Source: an uncultured Clostridia bacterium (GTDB lineage Bacteria; Bacillota; Clostridia; Oscillospirales; Oscillospiraceae). Taken from it: DNA of 9,762 nt. The translations under genes were made by a program, and so were the position numbers. The notes beneath the pieces are model-generated. The model had not been told where the DNA came from and did not search any database. It saw nothing but the letters and a program-made list of their open reading frames with translations. Where the stretch lies: assembly GCA_937858235.1 (NCBI GenBank), contig CALLZZ010000452.1, forward strand, positions 1 through 9,762. The letters run 5' to 3'. Below, piece by piece: positions 1-6,508 of this stretch; the stretch's first letter is position 1, and every line of letters starts with the position of its first letter.

Positions 1-281
1 ACCGCTACGAGGGCTATCCGACATTTTATTACAAAGACAACATGAATGTGGAGGTGTTCTCCCTGCTGGGCGATGTGAGTCTTGGGAAGGTGGATGCGAC
101 CATCTACATTATGCACGAAGAGCGGAAGACTGGTTTGCCATCCCTGCATTATTATGAAGTATGCTTGGACGGTTACGCCCACTTTGGCTTTGACTCCAGT
201 TTTTTGGAAAATGCCCTCACGGACAGCGTAGGCAAACGCTACGCCTCAAGGTTGCTTAAGGAGGTGGGGCTGAGTGAATAA
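1..281 (+). CDS. Unrecognised phage protein, 5' end outside window (partial)
   Basis: The reading frame is open from the first complete codon at position 3 to the TAA at 279-281, so the ATG at 42 is probably an internal methionine rather than the start: the 13 residues before it (RYEGYPTFYYKDN) read like ordinary protein and no Shine-Dalgarno sequence precedes the ATG. The visible 92 residues are soluble and mixed alpha/beta in character, rich in aromatic residues (YPTFYY, LHYYE, YAHFGF), with no membrane segment and no metal or nucleotide motif that I can name. The last 8 nt overlap the GTG start of the next gene, which indicates translational coupling. I do not recognise the family. By context it is one of the small accessory genes that often sit between the replication and packaging modules of Firmicutes phages. 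Reality of the gene is likely; function is unknown. Confidence 0.75.
   Translation, partial: RYEGYPTFYYKDNMNVEVFSLLGDVSLGKVDATIYIMHEERKTGLPSLHYYEVCLDGYAHFGFDSSFLENALTDSVGKRYASRLLKEVGLSE
258..265 (+). promoter_or_regulatory. Ribosome binding site deciding a GTG start
   Basis: AAGGAGGT lies 8 nt before the GTG at 274. The first in-frame ATG is at 301, 35 nt downstream of this site, too far to use it, so GTG 274 is the preferred start. Confidence 0.8.
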
Positions 282-678
282 TGGATTTCCTGACCGCAAA
301 ATGGTGGATCGCCTCCGTAAGCAGTACCCAGCAGGGTGCCGTGTGAAACTTCTTTCAATGGACGATCCACAGGCGCCGCCCATTGGGACAGAGGGAACGG
401 TTAAAGGTGTGGATGATGCCGGACACCTCATGGTGTCATGGGACAGCGGTGGCAGCCTGAACCTTATTTATGGGGTGGATGGTTTTACAAAGGTCAAAGT
501 GGTGAGTGATACGGTGAAAGAACAGATTCTGGCGGTCAGGGCCACGGGGCGCACGAATATGTTTGATACCCCGATGGTGCAAGTCATCGCCAACGAGATG
601 GGATTTTACGAACTGGTCATCTTTATCGAAGAACACCAGGATGCGTATGCGCAGTTTATTTTGACTGGAGAACGGTAA
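274..678 (+). CDS. DUF4314-DUF5049 fusion protein
   Basis: The 134-residue product has two recognisable small domains. Residues about 9-75 match my memory of DUF4314: an R-x-x-YP-x-G-x-R-V-L segment, then PIGTEGTV, then a beta-rich stretch ending in SWDSGGSLNLIYGVD, which looks like a small SH3-like barrel. Residues about 80-132 (VKEQILAVR, TGRTNMFD, then VIANEMGFYELVIFIEEH) match DUF5049. Both domains are of unknown function and common in phages and mobile elements of Clostridia, often upstream of the terminase genes. The start is GTG with a good Shine-Dalgarno 8 nt before it, and it overlaps the preceding stop by 8 nt. A hairpin follows the stop codon. A regulatory or DNA-transaction role is possible but nothing in the sequence proves it. 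The domain calls are from pattern memory, without a profile search. Confidence 0.85.
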   Translation: MNNGFPDRKMVDRLRKQYPAGCRVKLLSMDDPQAPPIGTEGTVKGVDDAGHLMVSWDSGGSLNLIYGVDGFTKVKVVSDTVKEQILAVRATGRTNMFDTPMVQVIANEMGFYELVIFIEEHQDAYAQFILTGER

Positions 679-683
679 GTACA

Positions 684-720
684 AAGAGAGCGGCTCTGAA
701 CCTGGAGCCGTTTCTCTCTT
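684..720 (+). terminator. Hairpin after the DUF4314 gene, possible weak terminator
   Basis: CGGCTC at 691-696 pairs with GAGCCG at 705-710 around an 8-nt loop. After a 3-nt bulge (TTT, 711-713) the stem continues with AAGAGAG (684-690) against CTCTCTT (714-720), giving 13 pairs in all. The stem begins 5 nt after the stop codon. There is no clean T-run after it, so it may be a weak terminator or an RNA-stabilising structure instead. Confidence 0.5.
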
Positions 721-857
721 CCAGTCATAATATACACATCATTCTCCCTCTGTATTTGTGAAATATATGCTGGCAAATTCCCTGGATATATGTGTGTTTC
801 AGATGTAATATGCTACTACCAAAAGGGAAAACTCACAAAATTACGGAGGTACGCATT
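721..857 (+). other. AT-rich non-coding spacer before the 75-aa gene
   Basis: From the DUF4314 stop to the next start there are about 180 nt without a gene. Beyond the hairpin at 684-720, the spacer is AT-rich and carries two direct copies of ATATATG (763-769 and 786-792). The only promoter-like match I found is TGTAAT at 804-809 as a -10 (5 of 6), with TGGATA at 783-788 as a poor -35 at a short 15-nt spacing, which is weak. The ribosome binding site of the next gene is at its end. A promoter here is expected because the following gene is flanked by terminator-like hairpins, but it is not demonstrated. Confidence 0.4.
845..850 (+). promoter_or_regulatory. Ribosome binding site deciding the start at 858
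   Basis: GGAGGT ends 7 nt before the ATG at 858. An upstream in-frame ATG at 792 has no Shine-Dalgarno and would add 22 residues of poor character, so 858 is the preferred start. Confidence 0.85.
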
Positions 858-1085
858 ATGTGGAAAGAAGGAAGTTTAAAGGTCAATGGGGGCATTTTCC
901 ATTACTATATAAAAGTGTACGAGGTTGGTTCCGAATGGGGCATTGACGGCGGCAAGGTAAGTAAGCTAATGATGCGCCGGGACGGAAAAATTGTATGCAA
1001 TTATGACAGGGGTTGGGATATTCAGCCATCCGACCCGGACACACAGCTGGCATTTGAAATCCTGATGCACAGCGAGAACTACTAA
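858..1085 (+). CDS. Small conserved-looking phage protein, 75 aa (DUF7678-like)
   Basis: The product is a compact soluble protein of 75 residues starting MWKEGSLKVNG, with the segments GGIFHYYIKVYE, EWGIDGGKVSKLMMRRDGK and VCNYDRGWD, then a helical end (TQLAFEILMHSENY). It looks like a small beta-sheet domain followed by one helix. This pattern resembles short proteins often found near the terminase of Clostridia prophages; I associate it with the label DUF7678, but that assignment is from memory and uncertain. The start is set by GGAGGT 7 nt upstream. The gene stands alone: a hairpin and AT-rich spacer lie before it, and a strong terminator follows 30 nt after its stop. Function is unknown. 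No membrane segment or catalytic motif is visible. Confidence 0.8.
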   Translation: MWKEGSLKVNGGIFHYYIKVYEVGSEWGIDGGKVSKLMMRRDGKIVCNYDRGWDIQPSDPDTQLAFEILMHSENY

Positions 1086-1114
1086 GAAATTTATAACGGC
1101 ATTCGCTGATTTGG

Positions 1115-1139
1115 GGAGCTTCTTCGGAGGCTCCTTTTT
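1115..1139 (+). terminator. Intrinsic terminator with UUCG tetraloop
   Basis: GGAGCTTC (1115-1122) pairs with GAGGCTCC (1127-1134) over 8 pairs, one of them T-G, closing the loop TTCG (1123-1126). This gives the very stable C(UUCG)G loop, followed directly by five Ts (1135-1139). It has every hallmark of a rho-independent terminator for the 75-aa gene. On the opposite strand there is no T-run, so it acts in the + direction only. It ends 33 nt before the terS start. Confidence 0.9.
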
Positions 1140-1156
1140 GTTGTCGTATTTTTGCG

Positions 1157-1165
1157 AAAGGAGGT
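1157..1165 (+). promoter_or_regulatory. Ribosome binding site deciding the terS start
   Basis: AAAGGAGGT ends 7 nt before ATG 1173. A TTG at 1152 opens the frame earlier, but it lies before this Shine-Dalgarno and would translate through it, so ATG 1173 is chosen. Confidence 0.9.
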
Positions 1166-1172
1166 GGGCTGG

Positions 1173-1646
1173 ATGGCCCAGCGAGGAAGAAAACCCAAAC
1201 CTACGGCGCTAAAAGTGCTGGAAGGAAATCCTGGCGGCAGACCGCTGAATCCGAATGAGCCGAAGCCCGCCAAAAGGGCTCCCCGCTGTCCGGCTTGGCT
1301 GGAGGATGAAGCAAAGAAAGAGTGGAAGCGGATGGGTAAGGTTCTGGAGCAGCTGGGTCTGCTCACAGAAATGGACATGGCGGCATTTGCCGGATACTGC
1401 CAAGCGTATGCCCGCTGGAAAGAAGCAGAGGAGTTTATAACACAGCACGGAACAATGGTACGAACCCCAAATGGCTACTTACAGCAGGTTCCACAGGTTT
1501 CTATCGCCCAGACGAATCTTAAGATCATGTTGAAGTTTTGTGAGCAGTTTGGACTGACTCCCTCTGCGCGGAGCAGGATCGTAGGCGGTGATGGGCAGGT
1601 CGATCCAATCGATGAGATGGAAGCCCTCCTGGGAGGTGATGAGTAA
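1173..1646 (+). CDS. terS: Terminase small subunit, P27 family
   Basis: This is the DNA-recognition subunit of the packaging motor. It binds phage DNA at the packaging start site and hands it to the large subunit. The 157-residue protein begins with the basic segment MAQRGRKPKPTALKVLEGNPGG, a signature of the P27-type small terminases (Terminase_4). A P-W-L-x-x-x-A-x-x-E-W segment follows at about residues 40-51, then a helical core (LGLLTEMDMAAFAGYCQAYARWKEAE, about 61-86) and a conserved end NLKIMLKFCEQFGLTPSARSRI (about 115-136), with an acidic tail (DPIDEMEALLGGDE). The length fits the family. ATG 1173 has an ideal ribosome binding site. The stop TAA shares one base with the ATG of terL. 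There is no visible promoter between the terminator at 1115-1139 and this start. Confidence 0.95.
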   Translation: MAQRGRKPKPTALKVLEGNPGGRPLNPNEPKPAKRAPRCPAWLEDEAKKEWKRMGKVLEQLGLLTEMDMAAFAGYCQAYARWKEAEEFITQHGTMVRTPNGYLQQVPQVSIAQTNLKIMLKFCEQFGLTPSARSRIVGGDGQVDPIDEMEALLGGDE

Positions 1647-3238
1647 TGGCTTATGAATACACACCTTCCAGATTCATGCTCCCTGCATCCCACTACGAAA
1701 AGGCGAAAGCGGACAGGGCTGTGAAGTTTATTCAGAATCTTTGTCACACCAAAGGCAAGTGGGCCGGCAAGAAGTTTCTGCTTCTTCCTTGGCAGGAGCA
1801 GATTGTAAGGGACATTTTTGGCATCGTCCGTGAAGATGGAAAACGGCAATTTCTCACCGCTTATGTAGAAATTCCCAAGAAACAGGGCAAGTCTGAACTG
1901 GCGGCGGCCATCGCCCTGTATCTCTTATATGCAGATAATGAAGCAAGTGCTGAAGTGTACGGCGCGGCCTGTGATCGGAACCAGGCATCTATTGTTTTTG
2001 ATGTGGCAAAGCAGATGGTGATGATGAATCCGGCATTGATGAAGCGTTCAAAGATCACCGCAGCCACCAAGCGTATCGTCAACTATAGTAATGCTGGGTT
2101 TTACCAAGTGCTTTCCGCTGAAACTGGTACTAAGCATGGGTTGAATGTCTCCGGGCTGGTATTTGATGAGATTCACGCCCAACCGAACCGAAAACTGTAT
2201 GATGTCCTGACCAAGGGATCCGGCGATGCTCGTGAGCAGCCACTTTTCTTTATCATCACCACTGCAGGGACGGATAAACAGAGCATTTGTTATGAACTGC
2301 ATACCAAGGCTTTGGATATTATGGCTGGCAGAAAAGTGGACAGCACTTTCTACCCTGTAGTGTATGGGCTTGCGGAGGGGGATGACTGGAATGACGAGGC
2401 AAACTGGTATAAGGCAAACCCCTCCCTGGGGCACACCATTCAAATCGAACGTGTCCGGGAAGCCTATCAAAATGCACTAGATAATCCCGCCGAAGAAAAT
2501 GTATTTAAGCAGCTTCGGTTAAATATGTGGACGAATTCCACGGTAGTTTGGATTCCAGAGCATATTTATGATAAGGGTAACACCCCCATTGATATAGATT
2601 CCTTGAAAGGTCGTGACTGTTACGCAGGGCTGGACTTAGCCAGCACTTCGGACATCACGGCTTTTGTTTTGGTCTTTCCCCCGCACTCTGAGGACGAGAA
2701 GTACATTGTACTCCCGTTTTTCTGGCTGCCGGAAGACACCTTAGAACTGCGGTGCAGACGTGACCATGTTTTATATGACGTTTGGGAGCGCCAAGGGTAC
2801 ATCCAAACCACTGAGGGAAATGTTGTTCATTATGGTTTCATAGAGCAGTTTATTGAAGATTTGGGAACTAAGTATCACATCAGAGAAATTGCCTATGACC
2901 GCTGGAATGCTACTCAAATGGTGCAAAACCTTGAGGATGAGGGCTTTACAATGGTTCCCTTCGGACAGGGCTTTAAGGATATGTCCCCGCCATCGAAGGA
3001 ACTGTACAAGTTGCTGATGGAAGGAAGCATCGTCCACGGTGGCAATCCTGTTCTTAAGTGGATGGCTCAAAATGTGGTGATGCGGCAGGACCCGGCAGGA
3101 AACATCAAGCCGGATAAGGAGCGTTCTGTGGAGAAGATTGACGGGATTGTGGCGTTGATTATGGGTCTTGACCGCTGTATCCGTAATGGCGGTGAGACTA
3201 CCAGTGTATATGATCAGCGCGGCATGATCGTTTTCTAA
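1646..3238 (+). CDS. terL: Terminase large subunit (ATPase and nuclease)
   Basis: TerL is the motor that cuts concatemeric phage DNA and pumps it through the portal using ATP. The 530-residue product matches the Terminase_1 / YmfN-like family. In the N-terminal ATPase half, the Walker A-like motif is IPKKQGKSE (residues 76-84; K82 and S83), Walker B is LVFDE with the catalytic glutamate at 175, and the coupling motif is ITTAGT (204-209). The C-terminal half has the RNase H-like nuclease pattern: acidic residues D330 in AGLDLAS, D336 in SDITAF, D418 in AYDRW and D499 in EKIDGI. All key residues appear intact and the length is typical. The start overlaps the terS stop by one base (TAATG) with GGGAGG at 1631-1636 upstream, so the two subunits are probably translationally coupled. 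Confidence 0.97.
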   Translation: MAYEYTPSRFMLPASHYEKAKADRAVKFIQNLCHTKGKWAGKKFLLLPWQEQIVRDIFGIVREDGKRQFLTAYVEIPKKQGKSELAAAIALYLLYADNEASAEVYGAACDRNQASIVFDVAKQMVMMNPALMKRSKITAATKRIVNYSNAGFYQVLSAETGTKHGLNVSGLVFDEIHAQPNRKLYDVLTKGSGDAREQPLFFIITTAGTDKQSICYELHTKALDIMAGRKVDSTFYPVVYGLAEGDDWNDEANWYKANPSLGHTIQIERVREAYQNALDNPAEENVFKQLRLNMWTNSTVVWIPEHIYDKGNTPIDIDSLKGRDCYAGLDLASTSDITAFVLVFPPHSEDEKYIVLPFFWLPEDTLELRCRRDHVLYDVWERQGYIQTTEGNVVHYGFIEQFIEDLGTKYHIREIAYDRWNATQMVQNLEDEGFTMVPFGQGFKDMSPPSKELYKLLMEGSIVHGGNPVLKWMAQNVVMRQDPAGNIKPDKERSVEKIDGIVALIMGLDRCIRNGGETTSVYDQRGMIVF

Positions 3239-3272
3239 ATATAGCAATCTGAAGAATGAGGAGGTACAGCCA

Positions 3273-4568
3273 ATGAATATACCCATTTTTTCAAAATTCG
3301 CAAAAGCAAGGGATAAGCCTAAAGACACCTATAACGGTAATGACTTCACTTATCTGTTCGGCCCAACTACCAGCGGCACACGAGTGAATGAGTTTACAGC
3401 GATGCAGACCACAGCCGTGTATGCCTGTGTGCGTATTTTGTCTGAAGCCATCGCTTCGTTGCCGCTGCACATTTATCAGTACAAGGATGGTGGTGGAAAA
3501 GAGCGTGTTTTTACGCACCCCCTTTATCATGTCCTTCACAATGAACCGAACAGTGAGATGACTTCCTTTGTTTTCCGGGAAACGCTGATGAGCCATCTGC
3601 TCATCTGGGGAAATGCCTATGCCCAGATCATACGTGATGGGGCTGGCAGGGTTGTTGCCCTCTACCCTTTGCTTCCGAACAAGATGGAAGTCTGGCGCAA
3701 TCAGTCCGGCGAACTCTACTACACCTACAACCGCTTCACGGAAGAAAATCCAAACTTTAAGAAATATGGCACCGTGACTCTACGCAAAGAAGATGTCCTC
3801 CACATCCCCGGCCTGGGCTTTGATGGGCTGGTGGGTTATTCCCCCATCGGCATGGCCAGAAACGCCGTGGGTATGACATTGGCTTGCGAGGAGTATGGTG
3901 CCTCTTTCTTTGCCCACGGCGCCGCACCGGGTGGCGTTCTGGAACATCCGGGGGTTCTGAAAGATCCTGCGAAAATCCGTGAAAGCTGGCAGTCCGTATA
4001 CGGCGGTTCAAAAAATGCCGGAAAAGTCGCTGTGTTAGAGGAAGGAATGAAGTATCAGCAGATCGGCATTCCCCCAGAAGAAGCACAGTTCCTGGAAACT
4101 AGGAAATTTCAGATAAACGAGATCGCTCGACTATACCGCATCCCACCCCATATGGTTGGTGATTTGGATAAATCCAGTTTCTCCAATATTGAGCAGCAGT
4201 CGCTGGAATTTGTGAAATACACGCTCGACCCGTGGGTGATCCGCTGGGAGCAGGCACTCATGCGCTCGTTGCTCTTACCAGCCGAGAAACAGAAATATTT
4301 CATCAAACTGAATGTGGATGGGCTGCTTCGTGGTGATTATCAAAGCCGCATGAACGGTTATGCCACGGCCCGGCAGAATGGGTGGATGAGCGCAAATGAT
4401 ATCCGTGAGATGGAAGATCTGAACCCCATTCCAGACGAGGAAGGCGGCAATCTGTATCTGATCAATGGCAACATGACTAAGCTGGCTGACGCTGGTGCAT
4501 TTGCTGCTGATGCTGGTACGAGTTCAGACGATTCTACGCAAATAGAAACCGAAGGAGGTTCCCAATGA
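3273..4568 (+). CDS. Portal protein, HK97 family
   Basis: The portal forms the dodecameric ring at one vertex of the head through which DNA enters and leaves, and it binds both the terminase and the head-tail connector. The 431-residue product has the usual pattern of HK97/SPP1-type portals (Phage_portal family): FTAMQTTAVYACVRILSEAIASLPLHIYQY (residues 41-70), WGNAYAQIIRDGAGRVVALYPL (112-133), and the hallmark block RLYRIPPHMVGDL (286-298) followed by SNIEQQSLEFVKYTLDPW (304-321). The last 30 or so residues are a low-complexity Ala/Asp/Ser/Thr tail. The start is supported by GAGGAGGT at 3258-3265, 7 nt before ATG. The stop overlaps the protease start by 4 nt (ATGA), the standard sign of coupled translation. 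Confidence 0.96.
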   Translation: MNIPIFSKFAKARDKPKDTYNGNDFTYLFGPTTSGTRVNEFTAMQTTAVYACVRILSEAIASLPLHIYQYKDGGGKERVFTHPLYHVLHNEPNSEMTSFVFRETLMSHLLIWGNAYAQIIRDGAGRVVALYPLLPNKMEVWRNQSGELYYTYNRFTEENPNFKKYGTVTLRKEDVLHIPGLGFDGLVGYSPIGMARNAVGMTLACEEYGASFFAHGAAPGGVLEHPGVLKDPAKIRESWQSVYGGSKNAGKVAVLEEGMKYQQIGIPPEEAQFLETRKFQINEIARLYRIPPHMVGDLDKSSFSNIEQQSLEFVKYTLDPWVIRWEQALMRSLLLPAEKQKYFIKLNVDGLLRGDYQSRMNGYATARQNGWMSANDIREMEDLNPIPDEEGGNLYLINGNMTKLADAGAFAADAGTSSDDSTQIETEGGSQ

Positions 4569-5263
4569 AAAGAAAATTCTGGAACTGGGTAAGGAACGAA
4601 GGTGAACCTGCCGTGCTTGTCTTAAACGGAGAAATCTCCGATGAGACCTGGTTCGGAGATGAGGTCACCCCCAAGCTGTTCAAGTCTGAACTTGACAAGT
4701 GCCAGGGCGATATTGCCGTTTGGATCAACAGCCCTGGCGGGGACGTCTTCGCCGCAGCCCAAATCTACAATATGCTGATGGATTATCCGCACAACGTGAC
4801 GGTCAAGATTGATGGACTGGCGGCTTCTGCCGCTTCCGTTATTGCTATGGCAGGCACAGAAGTGCAGATGTCCCCGGTTGCCATGATGATGATTCACAAT
4901 CCCATGACTGTAGCAATTGGAGATTCGGCAGAAATGCAGAAAGCAATCTCCATGCTGGATGAGGTGAAAGAATCTATCATGAACGCCTATGAAATCAAGA
5001 CGGGGCTTACCCGTGCTAGGATTTCACACCTTATGGATGCTGAGTCCTGGTTCAATGCAAAAAAAGCAGTGGAACTGGGCTTTGCAGATACAATCCTCTT
5101 TTCCGATAATGCGGAAGAAACAGGAAAAGACCAGGATCTGGAGGCGGTGATGTTCTCCAGAAAAGCGGTCACAAATTCTCTGCTTTCCAAGCTGATGCCG
5201 GAAAAGAAAACTGGCACCCCCATTGAACAACTAGAAAAAAGACTGAGCCTGCTGGCTCACTGA
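4565..5263 (+). CDS. ClpP-like prohead maturation protease (S14 family)
   Basis: This serine protease removes the delta domain of the capsid protein during head maturation. The 232-residue product has the ClpP fold signatures: INSPGGDVFAA (54-64, oxyanion region), GLAASAASVIAMAG with the likely nucleophile S88 (84-97), and MMIHNP with the likely catalytic H111 (108-113). The third member of the triad falls in DAESWFNAKKAVELGFAD, where E160 aligns with the Asp of bacterial ClpP; Glu here is common in phage versions. After about residue 180 there is a charged tail of some 50 residues not needed for the fold, perhaps a targeting segment for the prohead. It is too specialised by position to be a host ClpP. 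AAGGAGGT lies 5 nt before the ATG at 4565, and the start overlaps the portal stop. Confidence 0.95.
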   Translation: MKRKFWNWVRNEGEPAVLVLNGEISDETWFGDEVTPKLFKSELDKCQGDIAVWINSPGGDVFAAAQIYNMLMDYPHNVTVKIDGLAASAASVIAMAGTEVQMSPVAMMMIHNPMTVAIGDSAEMQKAISMLDEVKESIMNAYEIKTGLTRARISHLMDAESWFNAKKAVELGFADTILFSDNAEETGKDQDLEAVMFSRKAVTNSLLSKLMPEKKTGTPIEQLEKRLSLLAH

Positions 5264-5282
5264 ACAAGGAGGAAAAACGATT

Positions 5283-6491
5283 ATGAATAAGATTCTGGAA
5301 CTGCGAGAGAAGCGTGCAAAAGCCTGGGAAGCCGCCAAGGCATTCCTAGACAGTAAGCGTGGTGCGGATGGACTGCTTTCTGCGGAAGATACCGCCACCT
5401 ATGACAAAATGGAAGCGGATGTAGTGGCACTGGGTAAGGAGATCGAACGTCTGGAACGGCAGGCAAATATTGATGCGGAGCTTTCCCGTCCTACCAGCAG
5501 CCCCATCACCAACCAGCCTGGTATTGGCGGTGGTAAAGAGCCTAAGACTGGCCGTGCCACAAATGAGTACCGCCAGAACTTCTGGAACATGATGCGCTCC
5601 AAATCCCCCATGCCCGCTGTGGTAAATGCCCTGCAGGTCGGAACGGATTCTGAAGGCGGCTATCTGGTGCCGGATGAATATGAGCACACCCTGGTGGAGG
5701 CACTTGAGGAGGAGAATATCTTCCGTCAGCTGGCAAAGGTCATCCAGACTTCCAGCGGCGACCGTAAGATTCCCGTGGTGGCTACCAAGGGAACTGCATC
5801 CTGGATTGATGAGGAAGGCGCATTCACTGAGAGCGATGATTCCTTCAGCCAGGTATCTATCGGTGCCTACAAGCTGGGTACGATGATCAAGGTTTCCGAG
5901 GAACTTCTCAACGACAGCGTCTTTGACCTGGAAAGCTACATCTCTCGTGAGTTTGCCCGACGCATCGGCGCAAAAGAGGAGGAAGCGTTCTTTACTGGGG
6001 ACGGTTCTGGTAAGCCTCTGGGGATTCTGGCAACTACGGGCGGTGCGGAACTCGGTGTCACTGCAGCCTCTGCCACTGCCATCACGGCTGACGAACTGAT
6101 TGACCTGTTCTATTCTCTGAAATCTCCGTATCGCCGTAACGCTGTGTGGCTTCTGAATGATTCCACCATCAAGGCGATCCGTAAGCTGAAGGATAACCAG
6201 GGTCAGTATCTTTGGCAGCCTTCTCTGACCGCCGGAACGCCGGATACCATCCTGGGCAGACCAGTCCGCACCTCGGCCTATATGCCTGCAATCGCCGCAG
6301 AGGCAAAGACAATTGCCTTTGGTGATTTCAGTTATTACTGGATTGCAGACCGCCAGGGGCGTTCTTTCAAACGGCTGAATGAACTGTATGCCGCAAACGG
6401 CCAGGTAGGATTCCTTGCTTCCCAGCGCGTGGACGGAAAGCTGATTCTGCCGGAGGCTATTAAGGTACTGGCACAGAAAAACGCTGGTTAA
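5283..6491 (+). CDS. Major capsid protein, HK97 fold, with delta domain
   Basis: This is the shell protein of the icosahedral head. The 402 residues divide into an N-terminal charged, helical segment (about 1-66, with LREKRAKAWEAAKAFLD and KEIERLERQANID), which is the scaffolding delta domain; a Pro/Gly/Ser/Thr-rich linker (about 69-93); and the HK97-fold body. The body begins around SEGGYLVPDEYE (123-134), and a plausible protease cleavage zone is about 100-118. It includes the E-loop and neighbouring strand (IPVVATKGTASWIDEEGAFTESD, 163-185), the spine-helix region, SREFARRIGAKEEEAFFTGDGSGKPLGIL (221-249), and the end strand FGDFSYYWIADRQG (346-359). Length and order fit the Phage_capsid family. 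AAGGAGG at 5265-5271 precedes ATG by 11 nt. The protease that should process it is encoded just upstream. Confidence 0.97.
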   Translation: MNKILELREKRAKAWEAAKAFLDSKRGADGLLSAEDTATYDKMEADVVALGKEIERLERQANIDAELSRPTSSPITNQPGIGGGKEPKTGRATNEYRQNFWNMMRSKSPMPAVVNALQVGTDSEGGYLVPDEYEHTLVEALEEENIFRQLAKVIQTSSGDRKIPVVATKGTASWIDEEGAFTESDDSFSQVSIGAYKLGTMIKVSEELLNDSVFDLESYISREFARRIGAKEEEAFFTGDGSGKPLGILATTGGAELGVTAASATAITADELIDLFYSLKSPYRRNAVWLLNDSTIKAIRKLKDNQGQYLWQPSLTAGTPDTILGRPVRTSAYMPAIAAEAKTIAFGDFSYYWIADRQGRSFKRLNELYAANGQVGFLASQRVDGKLILPEAIKVLAQKNAG

Positions 6492-6508
6492 GGAAGGAGG
6501 CGGCGGTG

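Noticed and set aside
792..857. Upstream extension of the 75-aa gene to the ATG at 792
   Set aside because: There is no ribosome binding site before 792, the added residues look like translated spacer, and GGAGGT sits ideally before ATG 858.
1152..1172. TTG start at 1152 for terS
   Set aside because: It lies before the Shine-Dalgarno at 1157-1165, which fits ATG 1173; the P27-family N-terminus begins at 1173.
2771..3328. 185-aa open frame on the minus strand
   Set aside because: It is antisense to terL and the portal start, has no ribosome binding site or recognisable domain, and its composition is that of a shadow frame.
5787..5789. K169 of the capsid as an HK97-type crosslinking lysine
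   Set aside because: A lysine falls at residue 169 near the E-loop, but numbering coincidence is not evidence, and I cannot align the partner Asn without a structure-based alignment.
5626..5886. 86-aa plus-strand frame inside the capsid gene
   Set aside because: It is an alternative frame of the capsid gene, rich in Arg, Trp and Ser, without a Shine-Dalgarno.
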